Position numbers and translations under genes: made by a program. Shown in pieces: positions 33,140 to 44,459 of a stretch of DNA of 64,000 nt; positions within the stretch are counted from its first letter, which is position 1, and every line of letters starts with the position of its first letter. Below the pieces are notes generated by a model. It did not search any database. It had not been told where the DNA came from and was given only the letters and a program-made list of their open reading frames with translations. Source of the stretch: Agelas oroides (Eukaryota > Porifera > Demospongiae > Agelasida > Agelasidae); NCBI GenBank assembly GCA_949130485.1, contig OX422184.1, positions 24,484,917 through 24,548,916 of the forward strand. Direction: 5' to 3'.

Positions 33140-35990
33140 CATGTGGTCAAGAATTTACTAATTGGTAATGGACGAATGTGATTCGTCTACCCCAAACAAA
33201 GACTGCTGACACAGCACACATGGGAATTTTTGCAAGTGTGACCAGGCCTTTTTACCCGATTTTTTGGGCGGGGCTTGGGGACGAGGCTAATGGCTACCAT
33301 GCTTTATTTATTTACATATCTACTACTATTGTATACATGCAACTGTAGCTACATGTGACAGTAGCTTGACATGGAAACCATCTTATTTATGTACATCTTC
33401 TAATCTGTTGTACTTCACTAAATAAAATTACGTTGTAAGTGCCATGGGAAGGAAAATATTCCACTTGAATGGGCAAAACTCTACTTGGTGAGATATTGTA
33501 AAATTACTTCTGTTTGCGTAGTGCTTAGTTTACCTATAAACATATCTGGTGTTGTGGAATACATAGGAATGTAACCTGATAAGCATGTAGTATATACATC
33601 ACAAAGGAAATGGCAGTACGTATCCCTTTTTTTCACAGTTTGCATGACAGCTGTTCAAGTGTGTGTGTGTGGGTGTGTTTACCCTGGTTTCAGATAAGAT
33701 AAAAAGAGTGGTTTGTGCTGAAGATTGGAACAATAATCAAACCACAACATCTGTGAGGGAGGCCTAAAATATATCCAAGCTAATACATTTCCATACAATT
33801 GCAGTTACAGCAAGCTCTGGTATTTTTGAGAGAATAATCATATATATGTCCACCTCCCTCTTTGAGGCCACTTAGCTACGTTCATTTCCCCCCACCTCAC
33901 ACAATCACATGTTGTGATTCTCTTTTTTGTGCACTTGTTTATGCAATAACAGTAAATGGTGCCTGTCTTCATTTGTTAGTCACATCTCTTTGTGTTCCTT
34001 TAGTGCTTCTTGTTCATAACTGCATGTACAGTAGGAAGTCACTGAAGTTAAGATGAGTGACTTCCTACTGTATTACTGCATGCATAAATCGGTTGCATAG
34101 CTACCTTTGAGAGGAAAGCATCCTTTGCAATAACTTCAAAAAGGGGGATGAGCTTAATTTTGAAGGTGGGCCTATTTTTAGGAGATTACAGTATTCATTT
34201 GCATTTATTAGTACCCATGATGATTATATTCTGGTTGCTAATTTCGAAATAGGCAATCTTGAGTTTACAGTATGACAGTTGTACTTGTGCAAGAGGCAGT
34301 TTGGGTACGTGATAAACCCTGCTACTAAAGCATTTGTGCTCTGTGACAACCTATGAAAAAGCATTGTGCTAAGGCATGCCCAATGTTGATGAAGCATATA
34401 TCTGCCTGGCTTGAATCTAATACCAAATTATGACAGGTATTTCATGCTTTAAGTGTTTAACAGGGTTTCAGATTGTTATATACTGTACATCCAACCTATT
34501 AGCTGCTGATTAGGCCATCCCAAATTGATTGTTTCACACTTCTTGCCACATGCATTTCATATGATTATGCATGCACACCATGCCTCGTGCCATTACCTAA
34601 TAGTGCAACTTCAATACTTTCCACTTTGTATCATGCACCATCAATGCTATGCCCCACTACCCACCTACTTGGCTATAGAGGAGCAAGGTGGGGATTTGAC
34701 TACTTAAAACATCAATTGTTCCTATAGATGGTTTTCATGGGGCATGGCTTCACTTCTGGAGGGCAGAGTCGGAGTCTGTGTTTGGTGCAGTTGTGCACAA
34801 AATACAGGCTGTATAGTAAGTGCCACATCGAGTTAGTGCCGAAAGATAAAAGAACTTCTCTCAAGGTGAAAGGTCAGCTGAACAGCTGCCTCTTGATCAC
34901 ACGTTTAGCCTCCAGAAGTAGCTATATAGGATGCTTAATTGACATTTGTAAACCATCTATAGTGGAGCACATCTGTAATCAAAGAAGGTGGGGGATTACT
35001 GGGGATTTGTCACGTACAGTTTAACTATGAAGCGTACGTACAGCATTCATTACATTATTCGAGGCATCCTCAAATTCCTGACTATAGGGACACCCTCTTT
35101 ACTAACACCCATTTCACCCACCTTTGCCCAGAGCGTGTACTATGTGGCTACACTACACAACAGATGAAATAGTACTCCTTCAGAGCACCTCCCCACTTAC
35201 AATGTAATAACAATATAATTTGTATTTCTTTTCTAGTATTTGATTGATTTCAGTATACAAATATGGAGGGGGAAGGCCTGGGAGATCTCGTCACATGCAG
35301 TGATGTCAGCAGCATCAGGTAGACAAAAGGTAGACACATGGGAGCCACTGTTTGACTGTAATGGTTCACGCTGTCCAACTAATAATTTTCAATTGATCAG
35401 TGAACACAAAAAGCTACCTTGCAAACACTCTGGCTTCCATACCCTCAATTCGAAAGGACTGTGACATCACCCCCCCCCCCCCCCCCCCCCCTCCTCCCCC
35501 ATGTCCTCCTTCTGTCTACCTGATAACATTGACATTACTGCACGCAATTAAATCACCCAGGCTTTCTCCCTCTGCATGACCAAATACTGGAGACCAGACT
35601 GAGGCTACACGTAGTGCTCACTTGTGGTGTACAGCGAGGTTACCATGCATATGTCTTTTCTACCAAAGAGAACCCACATATTTAGGCCTCCACACTAATC
35701 AAACATATGCATGCTGTATGAAGTCTGCTCTGAGATGTTGCTGTCTATTTCCCCCCACAGAGCTACCAGAAAGAAATACATCCCTTCTCCCTTATTCAAT
35801 ACTGACTACTTAATACCTTAGTCATATCATGTCCATGCTTACTTGTTCTTTGTACAGGGATTTGGTAAAGAAAGGGTTAAATTTGAATTTGGTATTTTTC
35901 AAAATTATTTGCGCCGCGTTATCTTATTTGTACAAAACAGGATCATTTCTATACCATTTTCTTTGGCTGCAAAGTCGTCGTGGATTGATA
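33140..35990. other. No supported gene; hairpin at 34027-34072 and C-run at 35469-35494
   Basis: No domain-bearing ORF was found. A perfect 17-bp hairpin has arms TACAGTAGGAAGTCACT (34027-34043) and AGTGACTTCCTACTGTA (34056-34072). A homopolymer C-run of about 26 bases starts near 35469. The rest is AT-rich unique-looking sequence. Confidence 0.5.
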
Positions 35991-35992
35991 TA

Positions 35993-36116
35993 ATGAACGC
36001 TTACTCGAAGCGACTACAACTGCTCGCCGTAGCGGTCGCAGTAGTCGCACAGCTGGAGATAGTGACTGGACAAACAAACGTGTGCCCATCACCTCCGCAG
36101 ATACCAGACGCCGCGC
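35993..36116 (+). CDS. Putative first exon with signal peptide, copy B
   Basis: From ATG at 35993 the frame reads MNAYSKRLQLLAVAVAVVAQ, then a QTNVC mature start and PPQIPDAA, up to the consensus donor CGCGC|GTAAGT in phase 1. The same exon, with synonymous and conservative changes, is at 30045. The upstream ~100 bases are also related (TTGTACAAAAC-GGAT), so the duplication includes the putative promoter side. The main gene's first recognised exon (47642) needs a phase 2 donor, so a direct splice to it is not supported. Confidence 0.55.
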
Positions 36117-36590
36117 GTAAGTTGCAACAGTTTGTGGCCGGAAGGCTGCCTATGCAATGTAATCTTATGTTTGTGACGCGCGCATAGGCGAATTAAGGAA
36201 CGATCGGACGCTTAACAATTCACTTTAGTACAGTCCTGGCCAAAAATGCAGCTTAAAAAAAATATGGAACTTACCAAAAGATGTGCATGTCTCTAGATAG
36301 TGTGCGTTAAGTCTCAAAGGCCGAAAGTACAAAGCGCGGACAGCACACGCACACAGACTACATTTACTCAGGAAACATACGAGCTTGAACAAATTTTGGG
36401 GCGAAAAGTGTATTAGCATGCTAAGTACATAACTGTTATACCAATTCAAATCTCCCAGTTTAAAAGCAAAAGTACCTCTTAACATTCCTTTTAGTCCGAT
36501 TTCATAAGCCCAACAAGCTATAAATTTCGTACAGACATACAAGTATACACTAAATATACAATATAAATGTATACCATAGTAATTATGTAT

Positions 36591-37149
36591 ACCGTATTTA
36601 TTCTAATTTATCGGACAGCAAAAAAAATAATTATTTTAATTAAAGATTGTCCGGAAATAATAAGAATAGGAAATTATTGTGGACGTGGGATGTCCGGAGT
36701 AATTAGAAATTGAATTGGAAACGTGTGATTTCCATTGTCGCTTGTTAGCTGATCGAAAAATGTCTGTACGATTTTATTCTCTGCGTCTCGCTCATCTCCA
36801 GAAAGAGACAATACGTGGAACAGGAGACACTCAAGAGTTTTCTGGCATTTCATTAAGAGAGGCGGAACGGTGAAGTGCCGAGTAACTGGAAGTCGAGAGT
36901 TCACAAGAGACTTAGCTACCGCAAGGAGGCCTCGAAGTACCTTGTTTGTTGATTTGCAGTGGAAGCATAGTAGACACAAGAAAAGTACAAAAAACTAACA
37001 GAACAATAGCCGTAGATTTTACTTACTGGTAGTGACTGAACCTATCTAGCTCATAATCTGTATCGTTCTGTATCATTCTGTTCTGTTACTGTGTCCGAAA
37101 AATTAGAATATTCCTGCTTAGACGTGTCCGATAAATTAGAATAAATACG
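36591..37149. mobile_element. Inverted-repeat element with short ORF
   Basis: The left end ACCGTATTTATTCTAATTTA TCGGACA (read as two blocks) is mirrored by TGTCCGATAAATTAGAAT then AAATACGG at the right end. The arms are about 27 bp. A 101-codon minus-strand frame (36979-36674) is inside, ending FPIQFLITPDIPRPQ; it contains Cys and Leu-rich segments and resembles nothing I recognise. The size and lack of catalytic motifs suggest a non-autonomous element. Confidence 0.72.
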
Positions 37150-37673
37150 GCACAATACTGCTTTCGAATTTGCTGTACACGTTCGCCCCCTTCCATACTA
37201 CGAATATTCCACTTTTCGTGCTGCTTGAGCTACCAAAATGCACTCGCAGACCACGCGCCTGTCTGGCGACAGTTCTAGACTTACAATCTCGTATATATCT
37301 GCATATCCCGCGCTTCTGGAAAAAAACAAACAAAAAACGCTGTCCGATTATCCTCTCGGCTACCCTATTCGTTCTTCCGTGAGTCTGCGTCGTCGGTGTT
37401 TAATCACATGACCCCGCAGTCTCAAACTTTTAATTGAGAACAGTATAAGTTTGAGATGGTAGCCTTTCACCGTACAGCGGTATATCTTGGTATACGGCAA
37501 TATCGTTAACAAATATTGGCCTCATACTAAGAAATACAGCGCTTGAAAGTTAGCCGTGTGTAGAGCTCAGTAGGTATTCATCCAGACATCACACGTTTAC
37601 GCGGGTGAAATAAATTTCGAGGTCTGCGTGTAAACGATAGTAACATGTGTAGGCCTAAATCAGTATGTGGAAG

Positions 37674-37980
37674 TTGTGTGTCGAGTGGGGGAGCACCAAC
37701 ACCGCTGGCACATCGACGTTCAAAATTTCACACATACATAAAGTGTGAAGTTAAAACATAAAGGGAGATGGGGATGGGGCATTTATGGCTTAAATGGATG
37801 GGGCATTTTATGGCTTAAATGGGTGGGGCATTTATGGCTTAAATGGGTGTGGCATTTATGACTTAAATGGGTGGGGCATTTATGGCTCAAATGGATGGGG
37901 CGGTTAGTTACTGTTTTTGGGAGATATGCTCAAAAAAAAAAAATACTGGTCTTCAGGGGAGTACCCTTTCCGGTCCTCGC
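37674..37980 (+). repeat. Satellite-like segment, copy 1 of 3
   Basis: The segment starts GTGTGTCGAGTGGGGGAGCA and continues through AAAGTGTGAAGTTAAAACAT, followed by five or six 24-bp subunits of GGGGCATTTATGGCTTAAAT. It ends after CTCAAAAA-A with CAGGGGAGTACCC. Copies 2 and 3 start at about 39757 and 40076. Confidence 0.9.
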
Positions 37981-38553
37981 ATGACCACGGGTTTCGGTCC
38001 CTTTGAACTCCCGACCCGTGGCCTACTACAGAAAGGGCGGGACCACTCCCCGCCTAAGGTTTGCTTTGAGGAGCCTTTTGGTTGGCACATAGTACTATGG
38101 GCATTCACAGTGCTATAAATATTCAAATTACTAAACAAATTGGGGGTGGGGCTCAATGGGTGGAGTTATCATATTAACTTATAATAACTAGGGGGATGGG
38201 CGAACGGTTAACGTACGGGATTCTGGCTCTCTATCATGTCGTCTTGGTGGAACGTCTGGGAGGCTTGTTCTTCGCTGGTAGGCGCTCCTGTACCGAAGAT
38301 TATTCGGGTCTGTACTGCGGCGACTATCTCACGGTGAGTATTATTAGTTGTTTGTGTGTGATACTCGGTCGACGGGCTTTAAATGGGAGGGTGCTTCTCT
38401 TAGTAACGGCGTAACTATCCTAGTAACGGCATTGTTACGCTAGTTATGGCGTGTGCTTTTATACTATAGTAACGGTACGCCTAGGGGTGTAGTCGGTTCC
38501 ATAAGGCTGAGCTAGGGCTAGGGCTGGGTTGGGGCTGCTCTGTGTTATCTGCG

Positions 38554-38882
38554 AGGCTCACTCACAGTGTGAAGCTCATTCACATTAAAAATTACGAGTG
38601 TGAGGCTCACTCACACTTGAGTTACTACTGTGAGGCTCACTCACAGTTACGCTACAGGTGTGAAGCTCATTCACACTTGAGTTACTACGTATACTGTTAC
38701 GCTAAGGTAAGGGGTGAAGTTCATTCACATTTTAAATTATGAGTGTGAAGCTCATTCACACTTCAGTTACATGTACTACTGTGAGGCTCATTCACCGTTA
38801 CGAGTGTGAAGCTCATTCACACTTGAGTTACTACTGTTACGTTATGGGTGTGAAGCTCATTCACATTTTAAATTACGAGTGT
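38554..38882 (+). repeat. Minisatellite of GTGAAGCTCATTCACA units
   Basis: At least ten imperfect units carry TGTGAAGCTCATTCACA or TGTGAGGCTCACTCACA, itself a short palindrome, separated by CTTGAGTTACTACT or TTTTAAATTA spacers. Each unit could form a small hairpin. The plus frame happens to be open for short runs (CEAHSHLSYY), but there is no gene context. Confidence 0.9.
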
Positions 38883-38899
38883 GAGTGTGTTAGGGTTAG

Positions 38900-39545
38900 G
38901 GCTTTATACTTTATACATGTGTATCTATGTGGAGATGGATAAAGACGGGGTCTTTTTGACAACAGCTGTCCTTCCTCTCGCAGTTAAATACACTGTGGTA
39001 GCTAAGTGGAGATCACCTGCGGACGGGGTTGCGGGCCTGGGTGGGTTGACTGTACAAGCACATTGCCTGGGCGGATACTCTCACTATCCACCACCTCAGC
39101 CTCTGGCTCAATTATCTCTTCACCAAGGGGGTATCCTATGGTTGACTTTGGAAACTGGGAATGGGGCTGGGGGTTGTAAAGATGTATTCGACTAAGCTGT
39201 GGAAGGCTTGCTTGTGACCTAGTTACAACAGTAAGCTCAGATACTAAAACCTCTCTGTGTGCATGCTGTAGGTTTCTCTACGGGCTGGGTCGGGGGCTGT
39301 GTTTAGGATAAGGGCTTTATACTTTATACACATGTATCTATGTGGAGATGGATAAAGACGGGGTCTTTTTGACTACAGCTGTCCTTCCTCTCGCAATTAA
39401 ATACACTGTGGTAGCTAGGTGGAGATCCCCTGCGGACAGGGTTGCGGGCCTGGGTGGGTTGACTGTACAAGCACATTGCCTGAGTGGATACTCTTCACCA
39501 AGGGGGTATCCTATGGTTAACTTTGGAAAATGGGAATGGGGCTGG
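38900..39545 (+). repeat. ~410-bp-spaced tandem duplication
   Basis: Segments 38900-39175 and 39310-39545 share long identical runs, for example GATAAAGACGGGGTCTTTTT, CTGTCCTTCCTCTCGCA, GCGGGCCTGGGTGGGTTGAC and CACCAAGGGGGTATCCTATG. The first copy carries a 30-base insertion (CTATCCACCACCTCAGCC). Near identity points to recent duplication. Confidence 0.9.
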
Positions 39546-39756
39546 GACACGGAATTATTATTGGAGAGATATTCCTTCATACACAGTGAGAAGTCTAGCC
39601 TGGTGCTCACTGTCATGCTGTTTAGGTCTAAGGCATGCCTGAGGTATTATGGTTGTTAGAACACGTCCGTCTTCGGGTGGATCCATTGAAGGATACTGCG
39701 GGTTCCCCATTTGGCAAGGCCGACAGACTTTGTCTGTACTTGCATGTTCAGAAGTT

Positions 39757-40410
39757 GTGTGTCGAGTGGGGGAGCACCAACACTGCTGGCACATCGATGT
39801 TCAAAATTTCACACATACATAAAGTGTGAAGTTAAAACATAAAGGGAGATGGGGATGGGGCATTTATGGCTTAAATGGATGGGGCTTTTTATGGCTTAAA
39901 TGGGTGGGGCATTTATGGCTTAAATGGGTGTGGCATTTATGACTTAAATGGGTGGGGCATTTATGGCTCGAATGGATGGGGCGGTTAGTTACTGTTTTTG
40001 GGAGATATGCTCAAAAAATAAAAAATAAAAATACTGGTCTTCAGGGGAGTACCCTTTCCGGTCCTCGCATGACTTGTGTGTCGAGTGGGAGAGCACCAAC
40101 ACCGCTGGCACATCGATGTTCAAAATTTCACACATACATAAAGTGTGAAGTTAAAACATAAAGGGAGATGGGGATGGGGCATTTATGGCTTAAATGGATG
40201 GGGCATTTTATGGCTTAAATGGGTGGGGCATTTATGGCTTAAATGGGTGGGGCATTTATGGCTTAAATGGGTGTGGCATTTATGACTTAAATGGGTGGGG
40301 CATTTATGGCTCAAATGGATGGGGCGGTTAGTTACTGTTTTTGGGAGATATGCTAAAAAAAAAAAAATACTGGTCTTCAGGGGAGTACCCTTTCCGGTCC
40401 TCGCATGACG
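39757..40410 (+). repeat. Satellite-like segment, copies 2 and 3 in tandem
   Basis: Two further copies of the 37674 segment lie head to tail (39757-40075 and 40076-40410), each with the 24-bp GGGGCATTTATGGC subunit in different copy number. The A-run length and a few substitutions also differ. With copy 1 they frame the 38.5-39.6 kb duplications, suggesting serial unequal exchange. Confidence 0.9.
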
Positions 40411-40461
40411 CCAGAACTTCTAATTGCACAACGCGGGCGTGTACTTTGCGCATGCGGGATC

Positions 40462-41029
40462 ACGGTTTTTCGTATAGCGGGAAAATTTCTGTGGTGCAAA
40501 TTTTCGCATAAATGACTGACTGGCCTTCAGAAGAAATTTTCGCGTTTTAATTTTCGCACGCAAGCGCTAGCATGTTGCCACCCCCCACCCCCCCTCACAC
40601 GACGTGTCATTTTGCAGCAATTATGGCGTCGTTTTCGGTTGAGGCAATGGTGAGAGGCTACCATGTCTACAGGGCTATACTGTTGTTGGTGAGGAAGCGT
40701 GAAAATGGCAACAGAGCCGACCCTTTCGCTGTAGTAGTGGTCAGAGGGGAGGCCATCGTTGGCCACGTTCCGAAGAAGATATCATCTGTTTGCTCTCTCT
40801 ATCTACGCAGGGGGTTAGGGGTCTGGAAGGGCGTCCAGAGGTTGTAAATATCGATATAATGCCATCTCTTTTACTTTCGGTCTCAAACTGTTCTGTGCTT
40901 CTTGTGCTAGAATCAAAATTTTGACGTCTTCAAAATATCGCACGGACAAAGTTTAAATTTTCGCATCTTGGAGTTTTATGCGAAATATGCGAAATTTTGC
41001 ACCATACGAAAAATTCCCGCTATACGGTA
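40462..41029. mobile_element. Inverted-repeat element carrying a HIRAN-like ORF
   Basis: The left end (TTCGTATAGCGGGAAAATTT, then TGGTGCAAATTTTCGCATAA) is mirrored at the right end (TTATGCGAAATATGCGAAAT, then CCCGCTATACGGT). The arms are about 45-60 bp and imperfect. Subterminal repeats of AATTTTCGCA occur on both sides. Inside is a short plus-strand ORF (40623-40847) with a HIRAN-like segment. The element may be a shortened derivative of a larger transposon. Confidence 0.7.
40623..40847 (+). pseudogene. HIRAN-like domain ORF, truncated
   Basis: The 74-codon frame reads MASFSVEAMVRGYHVYRAIL, then RKRENGNRADPFAVVVVRGE, AIVGHVPKKISSVCSLYLRR and a short tail. The RE-GN-x2-D-x-FAV and VGHVPKKIS motifs are those of HIRAN domains, which in known proteins bind DNA ends or 3' termini. 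Between YRAI and RKREN a piece of the domain looks missing and another frame reads VVGEEA there, so a frameshift or deletion is likely. The end after LYLRRG is also cut. It lies inside an inverted-repeat element. Probably a decayed transposon-carried gene. Confidence 0.6.
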
Positions 41030-41744
41030 AGTAGCTCATAGGTACAAGACCTCTTAAAGCAAACTTGGATCGAGATGATACTTGCTGACAAGTTATAAGT
41101 TCATAATATCACTGTACCTGCTAGGTGCTGCATGCGGTGGTAGAGATTACGTCCACTTACAAAAGTACAATCCCGAACCATTTTTGATTTACCGCATAAC
41201 TAGGGGCAAAGTGGAGCTAGAACACGATCTTCACAGCGTATACACATTACATGTTCAGTACGATAACATAGTCAAGTTAGAAGCCAAATGCTCAAGTCAC
41301 ACGGTAGATACAAAGCGTACAATATCGGGAAAAAATGGCTTCACAGGTTCGAACGTAGACATGGTACAGAACACGCTACGAAAGCACAACCTGCGCTACA
41401 TAGCCCTTCCGGCTCCTTGCTATAACTTACAAAATGTCTAATCACCATGGCTATCATACTATTTGAGACACAAGCACTTATGCAAGTGGCCTAGTGACCG
41501 CTTTCAGCTGTGATCGATTTCGCACAACTATAGGGGCAGAACGGCCAACACCTCCGTAAATTTCTGGACACGTTTTTTCCTACTCCGACTACACAATATG
41601 CAATACTCGTGTAACTTAGTACTTTTCCAGTTATGATTGATCAAAGTCGTGATATTGTTCAGTAATCTGCTTGGAAATTTCCGGGAAGTTCGCGGGACCT
41701 GCAATGGCACTGAATGACAGCTGTATTGTGAACTGTTGCGTAAT

Positions 41745-42150
41745 TGCCGAGCACATTAGCGCGAGGCTCTGAATGAGTGATCTATTCTCGGGATGTGCGT
41801 TATGTGGTACGTATATAGCGGTCACGCTTAGGAATGTCAATTTGCGGTCATGCTTAGGAATGTCAATTTGCGCTCACGCTCAGTTTGCGCTCACACTCGG
41901 AATCAGGCGTCACTGAAACATGTATTACACCAGGACGTCATGGAGGACATCGATAGAGGACGGAGTTGGGGAGGGGGGGGGGGGGGGGGGGGATAACGTT
42001 CTTGGCGATAGAGGAAGGGGAGGACAGCACGGCTGGGCCTCCGCAACGTACGTATTTGGCGGAGTCAAGTGCAGAAACGAGTACTGAACGCAGCTGACAG
42101 CTAGCGACTCTGACAAGGAAAAAAGCAAAGAGGGCAGTCCACCGTAGAAG
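41745..42150 (+). repeat. Duplicated segment, partner of 30545-30830
   Basis: The order of shared phrases is the same as at 30545-30830 (GGAATGTCAATTTGCG, AGGCGTCACTGA, CACGGCTGGGCCT, GGCGGAGTCAA). This copy contains a G homopolymer (41968-41993) and an extra ~70 bases with AAGGAAAAAAGCAAAGAGG, which the other copy has in shortened form. Confidence 0.75.
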
Positions 42151-42904
42151 CCAAGAGAGTGCGAAGAGAACAAGAAAGAGTTCAAAAGTAGAAAGCACGT
42201 TTTGGAGAGTCTTCACAAGCCAGGTGTTGTTCTTTTATGTAAATGGTGTGAATTGTAGGTCATAAACTTAATCTCACTCAAAGTTATGGTTGATTTAGTA
42301 ACAACAGGTAAGCTAAAATTTTCTGAAAAATCAATTTTTTTTTGTCTGGTTCTAACTCTGAAGCCATACACTGCAGAATGCTGAAACTCACTGTGGGTTA
42401 ATATCTCAGCACTGTGTCAAAACCAAGTTTTGTTCACTGAATCGGTGAGGGTACGAATCTTTTTGATTTGATTTGACATGGAGTGACCCTAAGCCTAAAG
42501 TTATAACCACCAACCTTTTATCTAAAGGAAAAGAAATGGTATTTTGGCAATGCAGTTTTAGCCCCTGTTTGGAAATAGTGATGTCATAATTTGTCACGTG
42601 ATTACCAAAGTGGGCATGGCAATTAATGTTGATGAGATATATTTTCTTTCCAAAATTTGGATAACATACGTATAAGCAGAGAGAAAGTTATGGAAACCTC
42701 CTACTTTGTTTTCTACCCGTGCTTAAATACACCTGAGTAGGGGAAGCTGAAGGCTTCTCAATGTTAAAACTAGATGCTCTGAGTTCAGTTTTAGCAAATC
42801 AATCTTAACTGATACTTGCAAATTCAGCTCCATGACTTCTTCATGATCGTTACTTTTATAGACTCTTAGTTCAGATTTGAATCATCCTAATATTTCTGAT
42901 CAAA

Positions 42905-42990
42905 CTCCCAAAATGTTGACTGGATCTGTGGCTTCAGCGTGTTCTGTGCCTATCTACAATCTGGAGCTGTTTCCAATGGCAACATGTCAC
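42905..42990 (+). pseudogene. Relic of the start of an IgGFc-type exon
   Basis: The stretch CCCAAAATGTTGACT, then GTGGCTTCAGCGTGTTCTGT, then CTGGAGCTGTTTCCAATGGCAA parallels 47598-47692 (CCCAAAATTTTGACT, CTGGCTTCAGTGTGTTCTGT, GCAGCTAGCAGCTATGGCAA). Similarity stops soon after, so only the intron end and about 50 coding bases survive. It is a short, decayed duplicate upstream of the main gene. Confidence 0.6.
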
Positions 42991-43084
42991 AAGCTCTATA
43001 GTGTGGATTGACAATAGAGTTCAAGGTTCAACTTTTATGCTGTGGTCACAGGGTCAAGCATGATTTTGAAGTCACAGCCAAATT

Positions 43085-43200
43085 TAGGCGGTCACAAATT
43101 GTGACCCTAGACACAGCTATTAATATGGCTCTAATGGTAGTGACCACCCCTTGGACTGTATTTGCATTTTGTACAGAGTGAAGAACGGCTGAAAAAAGCA
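43085..43200 (+). repeat. Duplicated segment, inverse of 20840-20945
   Basis: It matches the reverse complement of the 20.84-20.95 kb segment over about 100 bases with few changes. It lies about 100 bases beyond the IgGFc exon relic. See the partner entry. Confidence 0.75.
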
Positions 43201-43658
43201 TCCATTTTATGAGCCGCATTATTTTGTTCATTATGCATACGTTTATTCATTATTGATGGTGCTGCAGATCATGTGAACAAATTAATGACCACGTGCTTGC
43301 CCACAACTGTCTTGAACTGTCGAAGTCCTGTGTTCGATGACTGATTTCAAATGGCTGGCACGATTGTAAACGTTTGCGTTTACTCTGTATCAACCAAATG
43401 TACGGTGCTGCCGTAGATGATCACTTCCGTGGTGGATCAAGAGCATTCATTCATCGATTTCTTCGTGTCTAACATCACACCCCGCCTAGCTGGGTCATAG
43501 CCTCTGGTAATGAATAGTGAGTAGTGAACCGCCCGCCCGCATGTCCTCAAGTTTCCAGTGTAATGGAAAACAATGAATGAACTTGGAGTGGCCTTACCGT
43601 AAACTCGGGTAAGTACCAGTACTTTTATTTCAAATTTGCGCATTTTTGCGGTGCTGAT

Positions 43659-44213
43659 CACGTTTCCAGGCTCTCGTGCGTGGGCGGAGAAAAAAGAGCC
43701 TGGTATACACTGTTTGCGCATGCTCAGTTCCCCCAGGATGGTATTTGGAAATCTCCGTAAAATATGCTCCGTTACATTAACCTCCGCGAGGCACGCCTAC
43801 TTTTCCCGTATAAAAGATGCCTGCCACAGACCACGCTCTGCATATAGACGATGACGAGGGAGCGACGAAGGTACTCAGCTCTTCGCTTGCAGGATTTGTC
43901 CACGCGTTTGTCCATTCCAGCTAAACGCTGCGGTACGTGAATCGCCCGGACGCAATCTTTCCCTTTGAAGTTCACCGATCGCCTCGAACGAAGCAATGCA
44001 GACCGTTACTATTGTTTTTGACTTCAAAACCGCCCGTATGTGTCCCACAGGGAGTATAACCATGCAGTGCGGTCTTTCAGCAGGTAAACAGAAGTTGACC
44101 ATAATTTTAGTGTAGTGGAATAGTATGCAGGTTACCAAGGGAACTTGGCGCATGCGCTAACAGTGTGTACCAGGCTCTCTTTCCCCTCCGCACAAGAGCC
44201 TGGGAAACGAGAC
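43659..44213. mobile_element. Inverted-repeat element, ~75-bp arms
   Basis: The left arm CACGTTTCCAGGCTCTCGTG, then AGAGCCTGGTATACACTGTT and GCGCATGC, is mirrored at 44140-44213 (GCGCATGCGCTAACAGTGTG, ACCAGGCTCTCT, AGAGCCTGGGAAACGAGA). The element is about 555 bp and non-coding. A shorter relative lies at 13001-13125. Confidence 0.8.
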
Positions 44214-44459
44214 TAATTCATGGGGTACCATACCACCGGGCTAAATATACTGCAGTGTAGAATACAGCCGTAGCGATGCCAAGATAAAATTCTCATAAGT
44301 GGTTGATTACAAATAAAAAATGATATCTCCACTTCTACAGCACCGATTTGGATGAAACAAAGACCATTACATTCAGAATTGAATGACAAATCTAGCTGTA
44401 CTCAAGAATTGCAACATAGCGAAGACTGAAAAGCTCACTAACCTCATCCATGCCAATGT

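Noticed and set aside
36674-36979. 101-codon minus frame inside an inverted-repeat element
   Set aside because: No domain or catalytic motif, and the host element is small. Treated as part of the element rather than a gene.
38542-38942. Short ORFs reading CEAHSHLSYY
   Set aside because: Produced by the GTGAAGCTCATTCACA minisatellite.
41082-41441. 119-codon plus frame with a hydrophobic start (SYKFIISLYLLGAACGG)
   Set aside because: It begins at TTG, has no nearby ATG, no recognised domain, and lies between two repeat-rich blocks. It could be an unrecognised exon, but I cannot support it.
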